Shown here: one piece after another, positions 34,792-43,232 of the stretch | Position numbering within the stretch: the first letter of the stretch is position 1 | Layout: every line of letters begins with the position of its first letter | Origin: a virus | IMG/VR virus record: IMGVR_UViG_3300043436_000583 | Span: 51,852-115,851 of that record | Direction: 5' to 3' (one strand) | Length of the DNA: 64,000 bases | Program-made: the position numbers and the translations under genes | Notes under the pieces: model-generated | The model's input: only the letters and a program-made list of their open reading frames with translations | The model's database searches: none | What the model was told of the DNA's origin: nothing

Positions 34792-34828
34792 AGCCCCTGG
34801 GATTTCTATCTTGGGGGCTTTATTTTTT
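34792..34828 (+). terminator. Rho-independent terminator after RNR operon
   Basis: AGCCCC (34792-34797), loop of 16 nt, GGGGCT (34814-34819), then TTATTTTTT. Upstream, near 34735-34765, is a purine/pyrimidine-alternating tract (TATATGCATAAGTATGCGTA). Confidence 0.85.
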
Positions 34829-34863
34829 AACGAAAAAAGTATGGAAATATCAGAGAAAAGTAG

Positions 34864-34871
34864 TAAATTTG
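34864..34871 (+). promoter_or_regulatory. TAnnTTTG box upstream of recA
   Basis: TAAATTTG, 18 nt before the recA ATG and just after a terminator, so a promoter is expected. No good TTTG is found 19-21 nt upstream, so this is a weaker match. Confidence 0.55.
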
Positions 34872-34889
34872 TATACAAAATTAACAATT

Positions 34890-35921
34890 ATGGCGAAAGC
34901 AGTAAAACAACCAACAGACAGTGGTGTCTCTAAACTCCAAGACGCTTTGGATAAATTAAACAAAGCATATGGTACAGGTACAGTGTTATCATTAGATTCA
35001 AAAACAGATGGACATTATGATGTTATCAGTACAGGTTCAATTGGATTTGATTGGACTACATTAGGAACAGGAGGATTTGTAAAAGGTAAGATGTATGAAC
35101 TAATGGGATGGGAAGGTTCAGGCAAATCTACAATTTGTGGTCATGCAGTTGCTGAATGTCAAAAGGCAGGAGGCAGAGTAGTTTACATTGATGGCGAGCA
35201 TGCTGTTGATAAAAACTATTTTGAAGCAATTGGTGTAGACACAACCAAGATGTTAATTGCTCAACCAAGTTGTGGTGAGGAAGGTTTTAACATTGCAATG
35301 GATATGATTGCTACAGGAGAAGTTGATTTAATTATCATTGACTCAGATAGTTCTTTACTACCTAAGAAAGTTATTGATGGTGAAGTGGGTGACAGTGCAA
35401 TTGGTAAGAAGGCTGTGTTAAATAACAATGCCTATCCAAAACTAAAAGGTGCCCTATCACAACACAATGTATGTGTGATTGTCATCTCTCAATATCGTGA
35501 GAAGATTGGTGTGATGTTTGGTAATCCAACAACCACACAAGGTGGACATGCATTGAAGTTCTACACAGATGTAAGAATTGAGGTGAGCAAAACTGGTGCC
35601 AAGGATGGTGATGTACAATATGGTAATTTCACTAAGGTGAAAGCTATTAAGAATAAGATGAGTCCTCCATATAAACTATCTACATTTGAGATTGTGTATG
35701 GTGTAGGTATTGATAAAGTGAAAGAGATTATGGAACTTCTTAATGAGTTTGAACTTGGTAGAAAATATGGTAAGACTATGACATTTAATGATATTAAATA
35801 TGACTTAGATGACTTTAAAAGAATGCTTGTTGATAATGAGGAATTCTATAATGAAATCAAACAAAGCATTATTAATAAGATTAAACAACCTAAAATTGAA
35901 TTAGCAGATGTTGAAGATTAA
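34890..35921 (+). CDS. recA: RecA-like recombinase
   Basis: 343 aa from ATG 34890. Walker A GWEGSGKST (residues 73-81), catalytic-region VVYIDGEHAVDK (Glu of GEHA), Walker B LIIIDSDSSLLPK, and QYREKIGVMFGNPTTTQGGH (the RecA L2/NTPase region with FGNP). Size matches bacterial RecA core proteins. It promotes strand exchange in phage recombination. Ends in an overlap with dut. Confidence 0.9.
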   Translation: MAKAVKQPTDSGVSKLQDALDKLNKAYGTGTVLSLDSKTDGHYDVISTGSIGFDWTTLGTGGFVKGKMYELMGWEGSGKSTICGHAVAECQKAGGRVVYIDGEHAVDKNYFEAIGVDTTKMLIAQPSCGEEGFNIAMDMIATGEVDLIIIDSDSSLLPKKVIDGEVGDSAIGKKAVLNNNAYPKLKGALSQHNVCVIVISQYREKIGVMFGNPTTTQGGHALKFYTDVRIEVSKTGAKDGDVQYGNFTKVKAIKNKMSPPYKLSTFEIVYGVGIDKVKEIMELLNEFELGRKYGKTMTFNDIKYDLDDFKRMLVDNEEFYNEIKQSIINKIKQPKIELADVED

Positions 35922-36360
35922 ACTACAAAAGACAACAGAGGATGCAAACATGCCATTTAAAGCATCCTCTGATGCTGCTTGCTATGATGTATATGCTCAT
36001 AGCATTATCAGTAAAGAAGAAGGTAAAGTACATGTAGGACTTGGATTTAAAACTGAAATCCCTAAGGGATATAAAGGCATTCTAGTTCCACGCAGTAACT
36101 TAACTAAATACTTTTGGATGATGAACAACTCCTTTGGTGTAATTGATGCTGATTACAGAGGAGAGTGGATGGCAATATTTACACAAATTCCTGTTCCTTT
36201 AGGTTCTCATGAAGGCAAAACATCATTTCCTTACAATGTAGGTGATAGAGTGGGTCAAATATTCTTTGAACCTGTAATACCTATATCTTTTGAAGTGGTG
36301 CCTGAGCTAGAGCAATCTGATAGAGGTGAAGGAGGATTTGGTTCAACTGGTTTGAAATGA
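35908..36360 (+). CDS. dut: dUTPase
   Basis: 150 aa trimeric dUTPase with motifs: I AACYDVYA, II PRSNLTKYF, III GVIDADYRGEW, IV GDRVGQIFF, V DRGEGGFGSTGL. It removes dUTP and supplies dUMP. Overlaps recA by 14 nt and the next gene by 4 nt. Together with the UDG-like protein it bears on uracil handling in phage DNA. Confidence 0.92.
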   Translation: MLKIKLQKTTEDANMPFKASSDAACYDVYAHSIISKEEGKVHVGLGFKTEIPKGYKGILVPRSNLTKYFWMMNNSFGVIDADYRGEWMAIFTQIPVPLGSHEGKTSFPYNVGDRVGQIFFEPVIPISFEVVPELEQSDRGEGGFGSTGLK

Positions 36361-36752
36361 GTAAATGCAAAACCTGTGGTAAAAACTGTGAAGGAGACTA
36401 TTGTTTTCAGCACAAGCCTAGAAAACCTCTAAAAGCTACTAGTGGATTTACAAAATCTGTCAAGAAAGAAGACCCAATTCGAAAGAATATAGAGATGAAG
36501 GACTTTTTCTTACAGATTTGGAAAGATAGACCCCATAAATCTGAGATTAGTGGATTGCCTTTAGGATCTGAGCCTTTGTCAACGTTCTTTCATCACATTC
36601 TACCAAAAAATAAATATCTAGAAGCTTCTTTAGATGAAGAAAATATCATACTTTTGACGTGGGAAGAACATGACCAGGTAGAAAATGATACAACTAGGTA
36701 CGAAGAAGTAAACAAAAGACGTGAACAATTAAAGAAAAAGTATGATATATAG
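36357..36752 (+). CDS. Zinc-finger HNH nuclease-like (NinG/Rap-like) protein
   Basis: 131 aa. N-terminal zinc motif (CKTCGKNCEGDYCFQH), basic linker, then an HNH-type region KSEISGLPLGSEPLSTFFHH, then ILPKNKYLEASLDEENIILL, then WEEHDQVEN. This resembles NinG-type recombination nucleases, placed after RecA and dut. Catalytic His residues are present in FHHILPK. Confidence 0.7.
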   Translation: MSKCKTCGKNCEGDYCFQHKPRKPLKATSGFTKSVKKEDPIRKNIEMKDFFLQIWKDRPHKSEISGLPLGSEPLSTFFHHILPKNKYLEASLDEENIILLTWEEHDQVENDTTRYEEVNKRREQLKKKYDI

Positions 36753-37161
36753 ACTATTATTACTAATTATCCTGTTTTCAGGATGTTCTTCTGAAACATT
36801 TACAAGATATCAAGTGTACACCCTTGGAGGAGATACATTTGATATTGATGTCATTGTCCTGATTACAGAAGATGTAGAGTTTGCTACTAAGTTTGTAAAA
36901 GATAACTTAGATTCTACAGTGACAATCCAAGACTTTGATGCTAGAGCTGTATCCTTTCCTACAGATGCAGGAAGATCTCCTATTATATGGATGGCTACCA
37001 CAGATGATCAGGGTGTCATAGCACATGAGATATTCCACACTACTTTGAACATAATGTATTGGGCAGGTATGGAGCTTAACTCAGAGACAGAAGAAGCATT
37101 TGCATATGAGGTGCAGCATTTAACCAATTCTTTTTACAACCAAATAAATAAAATACAATGA
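36742..37161 (+). CDS. Lipoprotein with HExxH metalloprotease motif
   Basis: 139 aa. Lipoprotein signal: MIYRLLLLIILFSGCSS with lipobox Cys15. Residues 95-99 HEIFH are HExxH, with a downstream Glu cluster (ETEEAFAYEVQH, E117 or E118 as possible third ligand). A secreted, lipid-anchored putative zinc metallopeptidase is unusual in a phage replication operon; it could act on the host envelope or on another phage protein. Motif-based; activity not shown. Confidence 0.7.
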   Translation: MIYRLLLLIILFSGCSSETFTRYQVYTLGGDTFDIDVIVLITEDVEFATKFVKDNLDSTVTIQDFDARAVSFPTDAGRSPIIWMATTDDQGVIAHEIFHTTLNIMYWAGMELNSETEEAFAYEVQHLTNSFYNQINKIQ

Positions 37162-37421
37162 GTTTATTCTTTTACACAAGAGAAGTAGATGGAAAGATCT
37201 ACACAGACAGTTTTAACATTAACAAGGTAGTTAGATCTATGCAATTAGAAGATAACAAAGTAATCCTTGTATTAGATGACATACATGAGCGTGCTGAGCA
37301 AGTACCTGATGTTAAAAATGGTAAAGTGGTTGGTTCCAAAAGAGAACGTAACACTTTCCAAACAGAAATCACTTTAACTGGTGAAGATATTACAAGATTC
37401 CATAACCTAGCAAATAAATAA
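37158..37421 (+). CDS. Hypothetical 87-aa protein
   Basis: Strand-rich protein (SLFFYTREVDGKIYTDSFNI, then MQLEDNKVILVLDDIHERAE) with a basic middle. The ATGA overlap with the gene upstream couples it. Unknown function. Confidence 0.6.
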   Translation: MSLFFYTREVDGKIYTDSFNINKVVRSMQLEDNKVILVLDDIHERAEQVPDVKNGKVVGSKRERNTFQTEITLTGEDITRFHNLANK

Positions 37422-37422
37422 T

Positions 37423-37704
37423 ATGAAATTATTAGGAAATCGCATCTATTTAGAGATGCCTATTCAAGAAGAAGAAAACAAGATTGTTGTAGATGAGAAC
37501 ACTAAAGAAGCATTACAAAGAGAAATGCTTAAGAAGTTTTCTAAGCTAAAAGTACACACAGTGGGTGATATTGTAACTACAATAAAAGCAGGAGATGTAG
37601 TTTTGGTAGATCCAGGTACATTAACAAAAGCTCCATTAGTTAACCTATCAGAGGATGAACAAGTATTACTAGTTTCTCCATTTGATGTTATAATGATCTG
37701 GTAA
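37423..37704 (+). CDS. GroES-like co-chaperonin candidate
   Basis: 93 aa. The N-terminus MKLLGNRIYLEMPIQEEENK resembles the GroES start, and the middle VHTVGDIVTTIKAGDVVLVD, then PGTLTKAPL matches the GroES fold's 'VgpGk ... vkvGD.Vlf' region; the mobile-loop area has no Gly-rich IVL tripeptide but has KIVVDEN. T4 gp31 is a precedent for a phage GroES replacement for capsid folding. Moderate support. Confidence 0.6.
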   Translation: MKLLGNRIYLEMPIQEEENKIVVDENTKEALQREMLKKFSKLKVHTVGDIVTTIKAGDVVLVDPGTLTKAPLVNLSEDEQVLLVSPFDVIMIW

Positions 37705-37705
37705 T

Positions 37706-38452
37706 ATGAACCATCCATTTATATCATGTAAATGCATAACATATGGAAGAGTAGCCACGCTTGAGGAGAGTATTGAATCTTTCCTCAAGCAGGATTACCC
37801 TGCAGATAAATGTGAACTTATCATAGTAAATGATTATCCCTTACAAACCCTTATATTTGAGCATCCTCAAGTTAAGGTAGTTAACCTAGTTAAGACCTTT
37901 GAGACCATAGGAGAGAAAGAAAACTATGCCACAGAGTTGTGCCAAGGAGATATTATATGTCAATGGGATGATGATGACGTGGCTCTACCAAACCATCTAA
38001 AGAATGTAGCTAAATACATGACAGAAGAAGTTAACATACTTCATTGGCAAACAGGTGTGCTGTGTCATGTTACAGGTATTGAGAATGTTGGTTGGATAGG
38101 TAACTCTGGTATTGTCTTTAGAAAAGCAGCTTGGAAAGCAATAGGAGGACATCCTCTTGAAAATGCTGGATATGATATGACTTTTATAGAAACCTTACAT
38201 AAATATGGAGGTAGGCTATTTGCCAATCCACCTAAAGAAGAAGCTAGTTGGTTTTATATGTGGGGAGGACGTGGTTATCATATGAGTGGACAAGGTCATG
38301 ATAAACCTGGTAAACTTAATGCTATTCAAAGACATAGTGCTCACATTGAACTGGAAAGAGTTATGGGAAGAGTTCCTACAGGAAATGTTCATCTTAATCC
38401 TTGTTGGGAAAAAAACTACACAGATTTATTAAAGAAATATTTAAACTTATAA
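37706..38452 (+). CDS. Family 2 glycosyltransferase
   Basis: 248 aa GT-A fold. N-terminal PFISCKCITYGRVATLEESI with a nucleotide-sugar-binding region, and the DxD motif CQWDDDDVALPNHLKN. The chain ends in HLNPCWEKNYTDL. It could transfer a sugar to a virion or envelope target. Last but one of the plus-strand block before the methyltransferase. Confidence 0.8.
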   Translation: MNHPFISCKCITYGRVATLEESIESFLKQDYPADKCELIIVNDYPLQTLIFEHPQVKVVNLVKTFETIGEKENYATELCQGDIICQWDDDDVALPNHLKNVAKYMTEEVNILHWQTGVLCHVTGIENVGWIGNSGIVFRKAAWKAIGGHPLENAGYDMTFIETLHKYGGRLFANPPKEEASWFYMWGGRGYHMSGQGHDKPGKLNAIQRHSAHIELERVMGRVPTGNVHLNPCWEKNYTDLLKKYLNL

Positions 38453-38453
38453 A

Positions 38454-38990
38454 ATGGCACACACAGAACAGAGAGAATTCATGACAAGTGTAAAGGAAAA
38501 GTTTCCTGAAAAGTTTGTCAATTGCAGAGTGTTAGACATTGGTTCATTAGATATTAATGGAAACAATAGATATCTGTTTACAGATTATACATATGTTGGT
38601 GTAGATATTGGTGAAGGAGAAAATGTAGACGTTGTATCTAGAGGACATGAATTTAAAGACTCTGAGGGATTTGATATTGTTATATCATCAGAATGTTTTG
38701 AACATGATGAATTCTGGAAGGATACTATTAAAAACTGCATAAACCTAACTAAACCAGGAGGAATATTCTTATTTAGTTGTGCTACAACAGGAAGACCTGA
38801 ACATGGTACCAAGAGAACTACTCCTCAAGACTCTCCATTTACATCCTTAATAGAAAATGATTATTACATGAATCTTACAGAACAAGATATTCGTAAAGAG
38901 ATAGATATGGAAAATCATTTCTCACAGCATCAGTTTATCACTAGAGAAATATGGCCTCAGGATTTGTATTTTTGGGGATTAGCTCGTTAA
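38454..38990 (+). CDS. SAM-dependent methyltransferase
   Basis: 178 aa class I methyltransferase: motif I RVLDIGSLDINGNNR, YVGVDIGEGENVDVVS, DIVISSECFEHDEFW, LTKPGGIFLFSCATT. It probably modifies a glycan or lipid given its neighbours. Its last 50 nt overlap the 3' end of the minus-strand beta-propeller gene. Confidence 0.82.
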   Translation: MAHTEQREFMTSVKEKFPEKFVNCRVLDIGSLDINGNNRYLFTDYTYVGVDIGEGENVDVVSRGHEFKDSEGFDIVISSECFEHDEFWKDTIKNCINLTKPGGIFLFSCATTGRPEHGTKRTTPQDSPFTSLIENDYYMNLTEQDIRKEIDMENHFSQHQFITREIWPQDLYFWGLAR

Positions 38991-39831
38991 CATCAAAGAC
39001 CCTGATTGTATTATCCCCATAGTTTGTTATAGCTATCTTATTGTTCTTATAATCAATACCATGTGGAAAGTTAAATCCACTTATGCGTTTTTCAATGTGT
39101 AGTTTATTGTCTACATATTTAAAATGCAACACTGTATCATCTCCTTGAACAGTAATGAATCCATCTTCTCCATTTACAACAATAGAGTCTGTTTGTCCAT
39201 GGAATGTAGCTTCATCTATCTTCTCAAGTGTGTTCTTATCAAACGCATATACAATTGATTCTTTTATAACTGTTGTCTGTCCTATTTGAGGAAGACTGGC
39301 TGCACAGACAATGAACAACACATCTCCTACAATACATACATCTTTAGGATAGTGTTGAAAATTATTAAAACGTTTAATGATTTTATTACTAGTCACATCT
39401 ATAAATAATAATCCTCTGTTGTCATCACTATTAGATGTTATGATGATAGTTTTATCATCTATTATACAGCACCCATGGGCTTTTGTATTTATAAGAGCAA
39501 TTTCTTTTCTAAATACAATCTTTCCATCTATAAAATCATATATAGAAGCATGTCCATTAGGCTCTCCATGAGGATAGTCTGATGTTAAAATGACACCATC
39601 TTTGTATTTCATAAGATCTGGAGAATGTCTTGTCTTTATCTCTTGAAGAATATTATGTCCTTCTGCAGTTATTTCCACTAAATAAAGCTTTCTACTGTTA
39701 AATGCAGCTGAGACAAACAATGTGTCAGTGATGAAAGCCACAGCTGTAGCTGTTGAGAATCTCTTTCTATTACCTATAGTCACCTCTGGAGCAATTGTTA
39801 GCTCCTTTCTAGGCATTTCAATCTTTATCAT
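38941..39831 (-). CDS. Beta-propeller (NHL/PQQ-like) protein
   Basis: 296 aa of repeated four-stranded blades (for example AVAFITDTLFVSAAFNSRKL, IIDDKTIIITSNSDDNRGLL, CIVGDVLFIVCAASLP, NGEDGFITVQGDDTVLHF, FPHGIDYKNNKIAITNYGDN), six to seven blades by eye. No signal peptide seen. Encoded with two glycosyltransferases on the minus strand; it could be an adaptor. Converges with the methyltransferase gene over a 50-nt overlap. Confidence 0.7.
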   Translation of the reverse strand: MIKIEMPRKELTIAPEVTIGNRKRFSTATAVAFITDTLFVSAAFNSRKLYLVEITAEGHNILQEIKTRHSPDLMKYKDGVILTSDYPHGEPNGHASIYDFIDGKIVFRKEIALINTKAHGCCIIDDKTIIITSNSDDNRGLLFIDVTSNKIIKRFNNFQHYPKDVCIVGDVLFIVCAASLPQIGQTTVIKESIVYAFDKNTLEKIDEATFHGQTDSIVVNGEDGFITVQGDDTVLHFKYVDNKLHIEKRISGFNFPHGIDYKNNKIAITNYGDNTIRVFDVNELIPKNTNPEAIFL

Positions 39832-40474
39832 AGTCTTGTATGGTTTTAATAGGAGGATTAGGCCAAGTTTGCTTGGATAAATGTACGTTTATATAGTCTA
39901 CATATGTTTTTCTTATAGGTGACCCATGCCCTGTTTCTTTTTTAACAGTGAGATTGTCTTGATGAAGTCTTCTGTAATAACAAACATCAGGGATAGTTTT
40001 ACAAGAGAAGTTGTTATATTGTAGTCTATTAACAAGTTCTGTATCAGCAGAGCATCTCCATGGATAGAATCCATTAATACTGTTAAACACATCTTTTTTA
40101 ATGCCTATCACAGCATTGCTATATACAATTCCACTTAACAAAGGTTTCTTAATAAAGTCTATATAACTTAAATTTACATAATCCTTTGATTCAAGAACAT
40201 TTGTAACCTCTTCTATTGTTCCTTCAGCCATGATATCATCACTATCAAAAAACAATATACTATCATATTTGGCTTGATCTACTAGTGTGTTCTTAATTAC
40301 ATAAGGACCCACATTCTCTTTAAAATAATAGACATTCTCTAAATGTCTAATGTGGTTGTATGTTTCTTCACATGCGTCCACCCCTATAAGAATTTCACAA
40401 TCTCCCTTAATAGAAGCTATACACTCGTCTATATATTTAGTTGCTTTATATGCAGGTATTATAACAGATAGCAT
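39818..40474 (-). CDS. Family 2 glycosyltransferase
   Basis: 218 aa. MLSVIIPAYKATKYIDECIA (GT-A start), DxD motif DSILFFDSDDIMAEGTI, and CSADTELVNRLQYNNFSCKT. The gene overlaps the next minus-strand gene by 14 nt. Second of three glycan genes in the 38.9-41.1 kb minus cluster. Confidence 0.8.
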   Translation of the reverse strand: MLSVIIPAYKATKYIDECIASIKGDCEILIGVDACEETYNHIRHLENVYYFKENVGPYVIKNTLVDQAKYDSILFFDSDDIMAEGTIEEVTNVLESKDYVNLSYIDFIKKPLLSGIVYSNAVIGIKKDVFNSINGFYPWRCSADTELVNRLQYNNFSCKTIPDVCYYRRLHQDNLTVKKETGHGSPIRKTYVDYINVHLSKQTWPNPPIKTIQDYDKD

Positions 40475-41103
40475 TAATCAATGTCTTTTTCTCTAGCAGT
40501 AGGAACACTCATAATCATATAAGTGGCTTTTGCTTTAGACTTCTTAAATACATATTTCTTTTTAAGCATTCTTTCCACTAATCTCCAATCATGTTCATAT
40601 TGATCATCTGGTTCATATTCATCTTTAAGAGCTTGGGCTTTAAATATAAGCTCAGCATTACCAATCCCCCCTCTACTCAAACAAGCAACTCTTTCTTTGT
40701 TCCAAGGAACAGTGTATGCATTTAAATACCCTACATGTATATCAGGATTATCTTTCATAAAAGAATAATAACTGGTGAAATGGTTTGGTTTTAACACATC
40801 ATCATTATCTAAGAAACAAATATATTCTCCTGTAGCCATTTCTATTCCTTCTTTTCTAGCCATATGGCCCCAACCACTTCCTCTTTCTACAAGGTTTGTA
40901 AATATAAGTGTATTTCCTTTAGCTGCAGCTAGTTCTGTATACTTTTGGAAGGTACCATCATCAATCTTTTCTTGAAAAAGAGGACAACAGTCTCCTACAA
41001 ATATAGCTTCATAACCTTCAAAGTCTTGAGCTATGACAGATTCAATAGCACGAATTGTTCTTTGTGGTCTTTTCCAACAAGGACATATACAAGTTAATTT
41101 CAT
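40474..41103 (-). CDS. Family 2 glycosyltransferase
   Basis: 209 aa. MKLTCICPCWKRPQRTIRAI, then DxD motif CFLDNDDVLKPNH. One-base overlap with the glycosyltransferase downstream. Preceded (in transcription order) by a terminator at 41122-41148, so an internal promoter is implied but none was recognised. Confidence 0.82.
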   Translation of the reverse strand: MKLTCICPCWKRPQRTIRAIESVIAQDFEGYEAIFVGDCCPLFQEKIDDGTFQKYTELAAAKGNTLIFTNLVERGSGWGHMARKEGIEMATGEYICFLDNDDVLKPNHFTSYYSFMKDNPDIHVGYLNAYTVPWNKERVACLSRGGIGNAELIFKAQALKDEYEPDDQYEHDWRLVERMLKKKYVFKKSKAKATYMIMSVPTAREKDID

Positions 41104-41121
41104 AATATTGGTTTAAATAAA

Positions 41122-41148
41122 AAAAGCCTCCATTTCTGGAAGCTTTTC
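41122..41148 (-). terminator. Terminator of the 41-47 kb minus operon
   Basis: On the minus strand AAAGCTTCC, loop AGAAAT, GGAGGCTTT followed by T5: 9-bp stem with one wobble. It separates the basic-protein operon from the downstream glycosyltransferases. Confidence 0.7.
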
Positions 41149-41150
41149 TT

Positions 41151-41357
41151 TTATTTTGATAACCTCTTTTGTTTAAGAGGCCACATTTTACTTTTCAATC
41201 TAGCAGGTGTATCAGCTTCCTTCATATAATTACCATTGATTGGTTTAGGAGGAGCTACTTTAGGAGCTGGTCTTGGTGTACCAGAGCCTTTAGCTTTCCC
41301 AGCAGTCATTGGTTTTACTGATTTTGCTTGTTTGCTAGTTACTTTAGCTGATCTCAT
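41151..41357 (-). CDS. Basic protein (68 aa)
   Basis: From ATG 41357 (TAATG overlap with the gene upstream). Pro/Lys/Ala-rich (PRPAPKVAPPKPING) with basic tail LKSKMWPLKQKRLSK. Last gene of the basic-protein operon. No family. Confidence 0.6.
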   Translation of the reverse strand: MRSAKVTSKQAKSVKPMTAGKAKGSGTPRPAPKVAPPKPINGNYMKEADTPARLKSKMWPLKQKRLSK

Positions 41358-41917
41358 TAGCAACCATATTTACATTTGCCACCTTTTTTCATCATAGTTT
41401 TACCATACATAGCTTTAGTTAAACCTACAGCTTTTGTAGCTTTACCAGTGTAGTTTTTACCAATTTGTCTGTCATAACTACCAAGTTGCATAGATACAGT
41501 GCCACCAGATTTATACTTCTTTTTCATACCACCTTTCTTCATAGTAGGTACCATAGAAGCAGCTTCACCACCATATTGCATCTTCTTCTTAGGTGTTTTA
41601 CCAGCTTTCTTCATAGCAATTGCTATTGCAGCTTGCTTAGCAGCAGCACCACCTAACTTCATCATTTTTGTACCAGATGTAGCTTTTTTCTTAGCACCTG
41701 CAATCTTATCTGCAAATGTAGCTTTAGGATTACTATCCACACCAGCTTTCACTGATAACATACCAAAAGAAGAACCATTTTTAGCTTTCTTTTTCATCAT
41801 CATTCCACCTTTTTTCATTGGTCGCATTGATTCAACATTAGCAATAGCTTTCTTTTGAAATCCTTTGTCTTCTAATTTAGTTTGAAGAGCACTATGTTTT
41901 TTAATTTTTACGCCCAT
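41357..41917 (-). CDS. Lys/Gly/Met-rich basic protein with KKGG repeats
   Basis: 186 aa. Starts MGVKIKKHSALQTKLEDKGF; repeats of a short basic tag: MKKGGMMMKKKAKNG, MKKGGMKKKYKSGG, MMKKGGKCKYGC, and KKMQYGGEAAS. Predicted disordered, extremely basic. It resembles a DNA-condensing or capsid-cargo protein more than an enzyme. It shares its N-terminal pattern with the neighbouring basic genes (see findings). Confidence 0.65.
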   Translation of the reverse strand: MGVKIKKHSALQTKLEDKGFQKKAIANVESMRPMKKGGMMMKKKAKNGSSFGMLSVKAGVDSNPKATFADKIAGAKKKATSGTKMMKLGGAAAKQAAIAIAMKKAGKTPKKKMQYGGEAASMVPTMKKGGMKKKYKSGGTVSMQLGSYDRQIGKNYTGKATKAVGLTKAMYGKTMMKKGGKCKYGC

Positions 41918-41922
41918 TTTAT

Positions 41923-42060
41923 TTAGTTTTTAATAGTTAATGTATCAATGTGAACAGAATCAGCTTTAACTGAATCAGCTTTAATCTCTTCTGGTTTAAC
42001 ACCAGATGTTCCACAAGCTGCTAATAATATTACAGCACTAATAAGAATTACTTTTTTCAT
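41923..42060 (-). CDS. Small lipoprotein
   Basis: 45 aa: MKKVILISAVILLAACGTSG with lipobox LLAAC (Cys17), then a tandem KADSVKADSVHIDTL tail. Signal peptide is convincing; a second possible role is a spanin-like outer-membrane component. Confidence 0.6.
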   Translation of the reverse strand: MKKVILISAVILLAACGTSGVKPEEIKADSVKADSVHIDTLTIKN

Positions 42061-42063
42061 TTA

Positions 42064-42384
42064 TTATTTAGTTTTAGATTTGATTTTTCTTTCTTGTTTT
42101 AACATAGCAGCTGTAGGTTTCTTTCCAGATCCTTTAGCAGCTCTGATGTTATCCCATAATCCACGTTGTGAATATGAACCATCAGCACGCTTTAACATTT
42201 GCTTACCATTCTTAGCTTTAGGTTTAACTTTAGCTTTAGGCTTAGCACCTAACATCTTAGAATAGTTACCAGTTTCATAGTTAGACTTAGACTTTGGAAT
42301 CATCTTTCCTGGGGACATTTCACTTTCAACCATTCCTTTAGGAACATTTTTACCTGTCTGAGCCCTTTTCATAATTTTTGCCAT
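42064..42384 (-). CDS. Basic protein with MAKI/V tag
   Basis: 106 aa from ATG 42384 (the longer frame runs into the gene upstream). MAKIMKRAQTGKNVPKG; Lys-rich middle (KAKVKPKAKNGKQM) and basic tail. One of a set of small basic proteins with similar N-termini; probably disordered. Confidence 0.6.
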   Translation of the reverse strand: MAKIMKRAQTGKNVPKGMVESEMSPGKMIPKSKSNYETGNYSKMLGAKPKAKVKPKAKNGKQMLKRADGSYSQRGLWDNIRAAKGSGKKPTAAMLKQERKIKSKTK

Positions 42385-42385
42385 A

Positions 42386-42817
42386 TTAACATTTCCATTT
42401 ACGAAGTGACTTATTAATTCTGCTATTAGGATCATTGGCAGTCTTAGAGCTTGTAAGCTTCTTCTTCATGCCAGACATCCTTGCACAGAATGATCTTTTT
42501 CTAGGACCTCCTTGAGGTTGTGGAGCTTTAAGACCAGGCTTACCTGGGTTAGCTCTGTTGTAAGATGCTCTACCTTTTGCATTAAGACCACCTGAAGGAT
42601 TCTTACCTGCTTTGCGTTGCCAAGCTGGAGAACTACCACCATTCTTAAGACTAGAACCTTTAAATGGACCCTTCTTTTTAATTAATGGACCATTAGGAAC
42701 AGGACTAAAGTGACCTTTGATTGCAGTAAGAGTATCTCCATTTCTAAGAACACCTCTACCTACATAGGCTTCAGCCTTCTGTGGGTTGTATACTTTTGTC
42801 TTAGGTATCTTTGCCAT
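42386..42817 (-). CDS. Basic protein, Gly/Pro-rich
   Basis: 143 aa. MAKIPKTKVYNPQKAEAYVG; Gly/Pro/Lys-rich middle (GKNPSGGLNAKGRASYNRAN, then PGKPGLKAPQPQGG) and C-terminal RSFCARMSGMKKKL. Same operon and composition as its neighbours; unknown function. Confidence 0.6.
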   Translation of the reverse strand: MAKIPKTKVYNPQKAEAYVGRGVLRNGDTLTAIKGHFSPVPNGPLIKKKGPFKGSSLKNGGSSPAWQRKAGKNPSGGLNAKGRASYNRANPGKPGLKAPQPQGGPRKRSFCARMSGMKKKLTSSKTANDPNSRINKSLRKWKC

Positions 42818-43227
42818 TATTTGCCTTTTCTAGCTCTGCCCATTGCTTTGAATGTCTTTGCTAAAGCTTTACGCTTAGGAGTACATGTAGCTTTGGTCAT
42901 TGGTGTACAATATCCTTTATGTTTAGGGTTGACAGCTTTTTGAATCCATTTACCATCTTTAGCTTTCACCTTAGATGTTTTTCCACCCTTCTTTTGATTA
43001 GCAAGGTTTTTTATATCAATAGGATTAATATCTTTAGCTCTTGTAGAATCAGCAGAGTTAGCTCTAGCACGTGCATTGTTTAACATTCTTGCTGTGTTCT
43101 CATTAGTATTAGTGGCTTGATAATATCTAGGACCTTCTTTAGTGTTAGCTTTAGTAACTACATTATACTTTCCTGATTTATCTTGCGATACAGATGAGCC
43201 ATATTGACTTTTCTTAACTTTTGCCAT
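42817..43227 (-). CDS. Basic protein with MAKV tag
   Basis: 136 aa. MAKVKKSQYGSSVSQDKSGK start, central helix (NENTARMLNNARARANSA), and basic C-terminal part with KAKDGKWIQKAVNPKHKGYC. Overlaps the gene downstream by one base. Belongs to the tagged basic set. Confidence 0.6.
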   Translation of the reverse strand: MAKVKKSQYGSSVSQDKSGKYNVVTKANTKEGPRYYQATNTNENTARMLNNARARANSADSTRAKDINPIDIKNLANQKKGGKTSKVKAKDGKWIQKAVNPKHKGYCTPMTKATCTPKRKALAKTFKAMGRARKGK

Positions 43228-43232
43228 GATGA

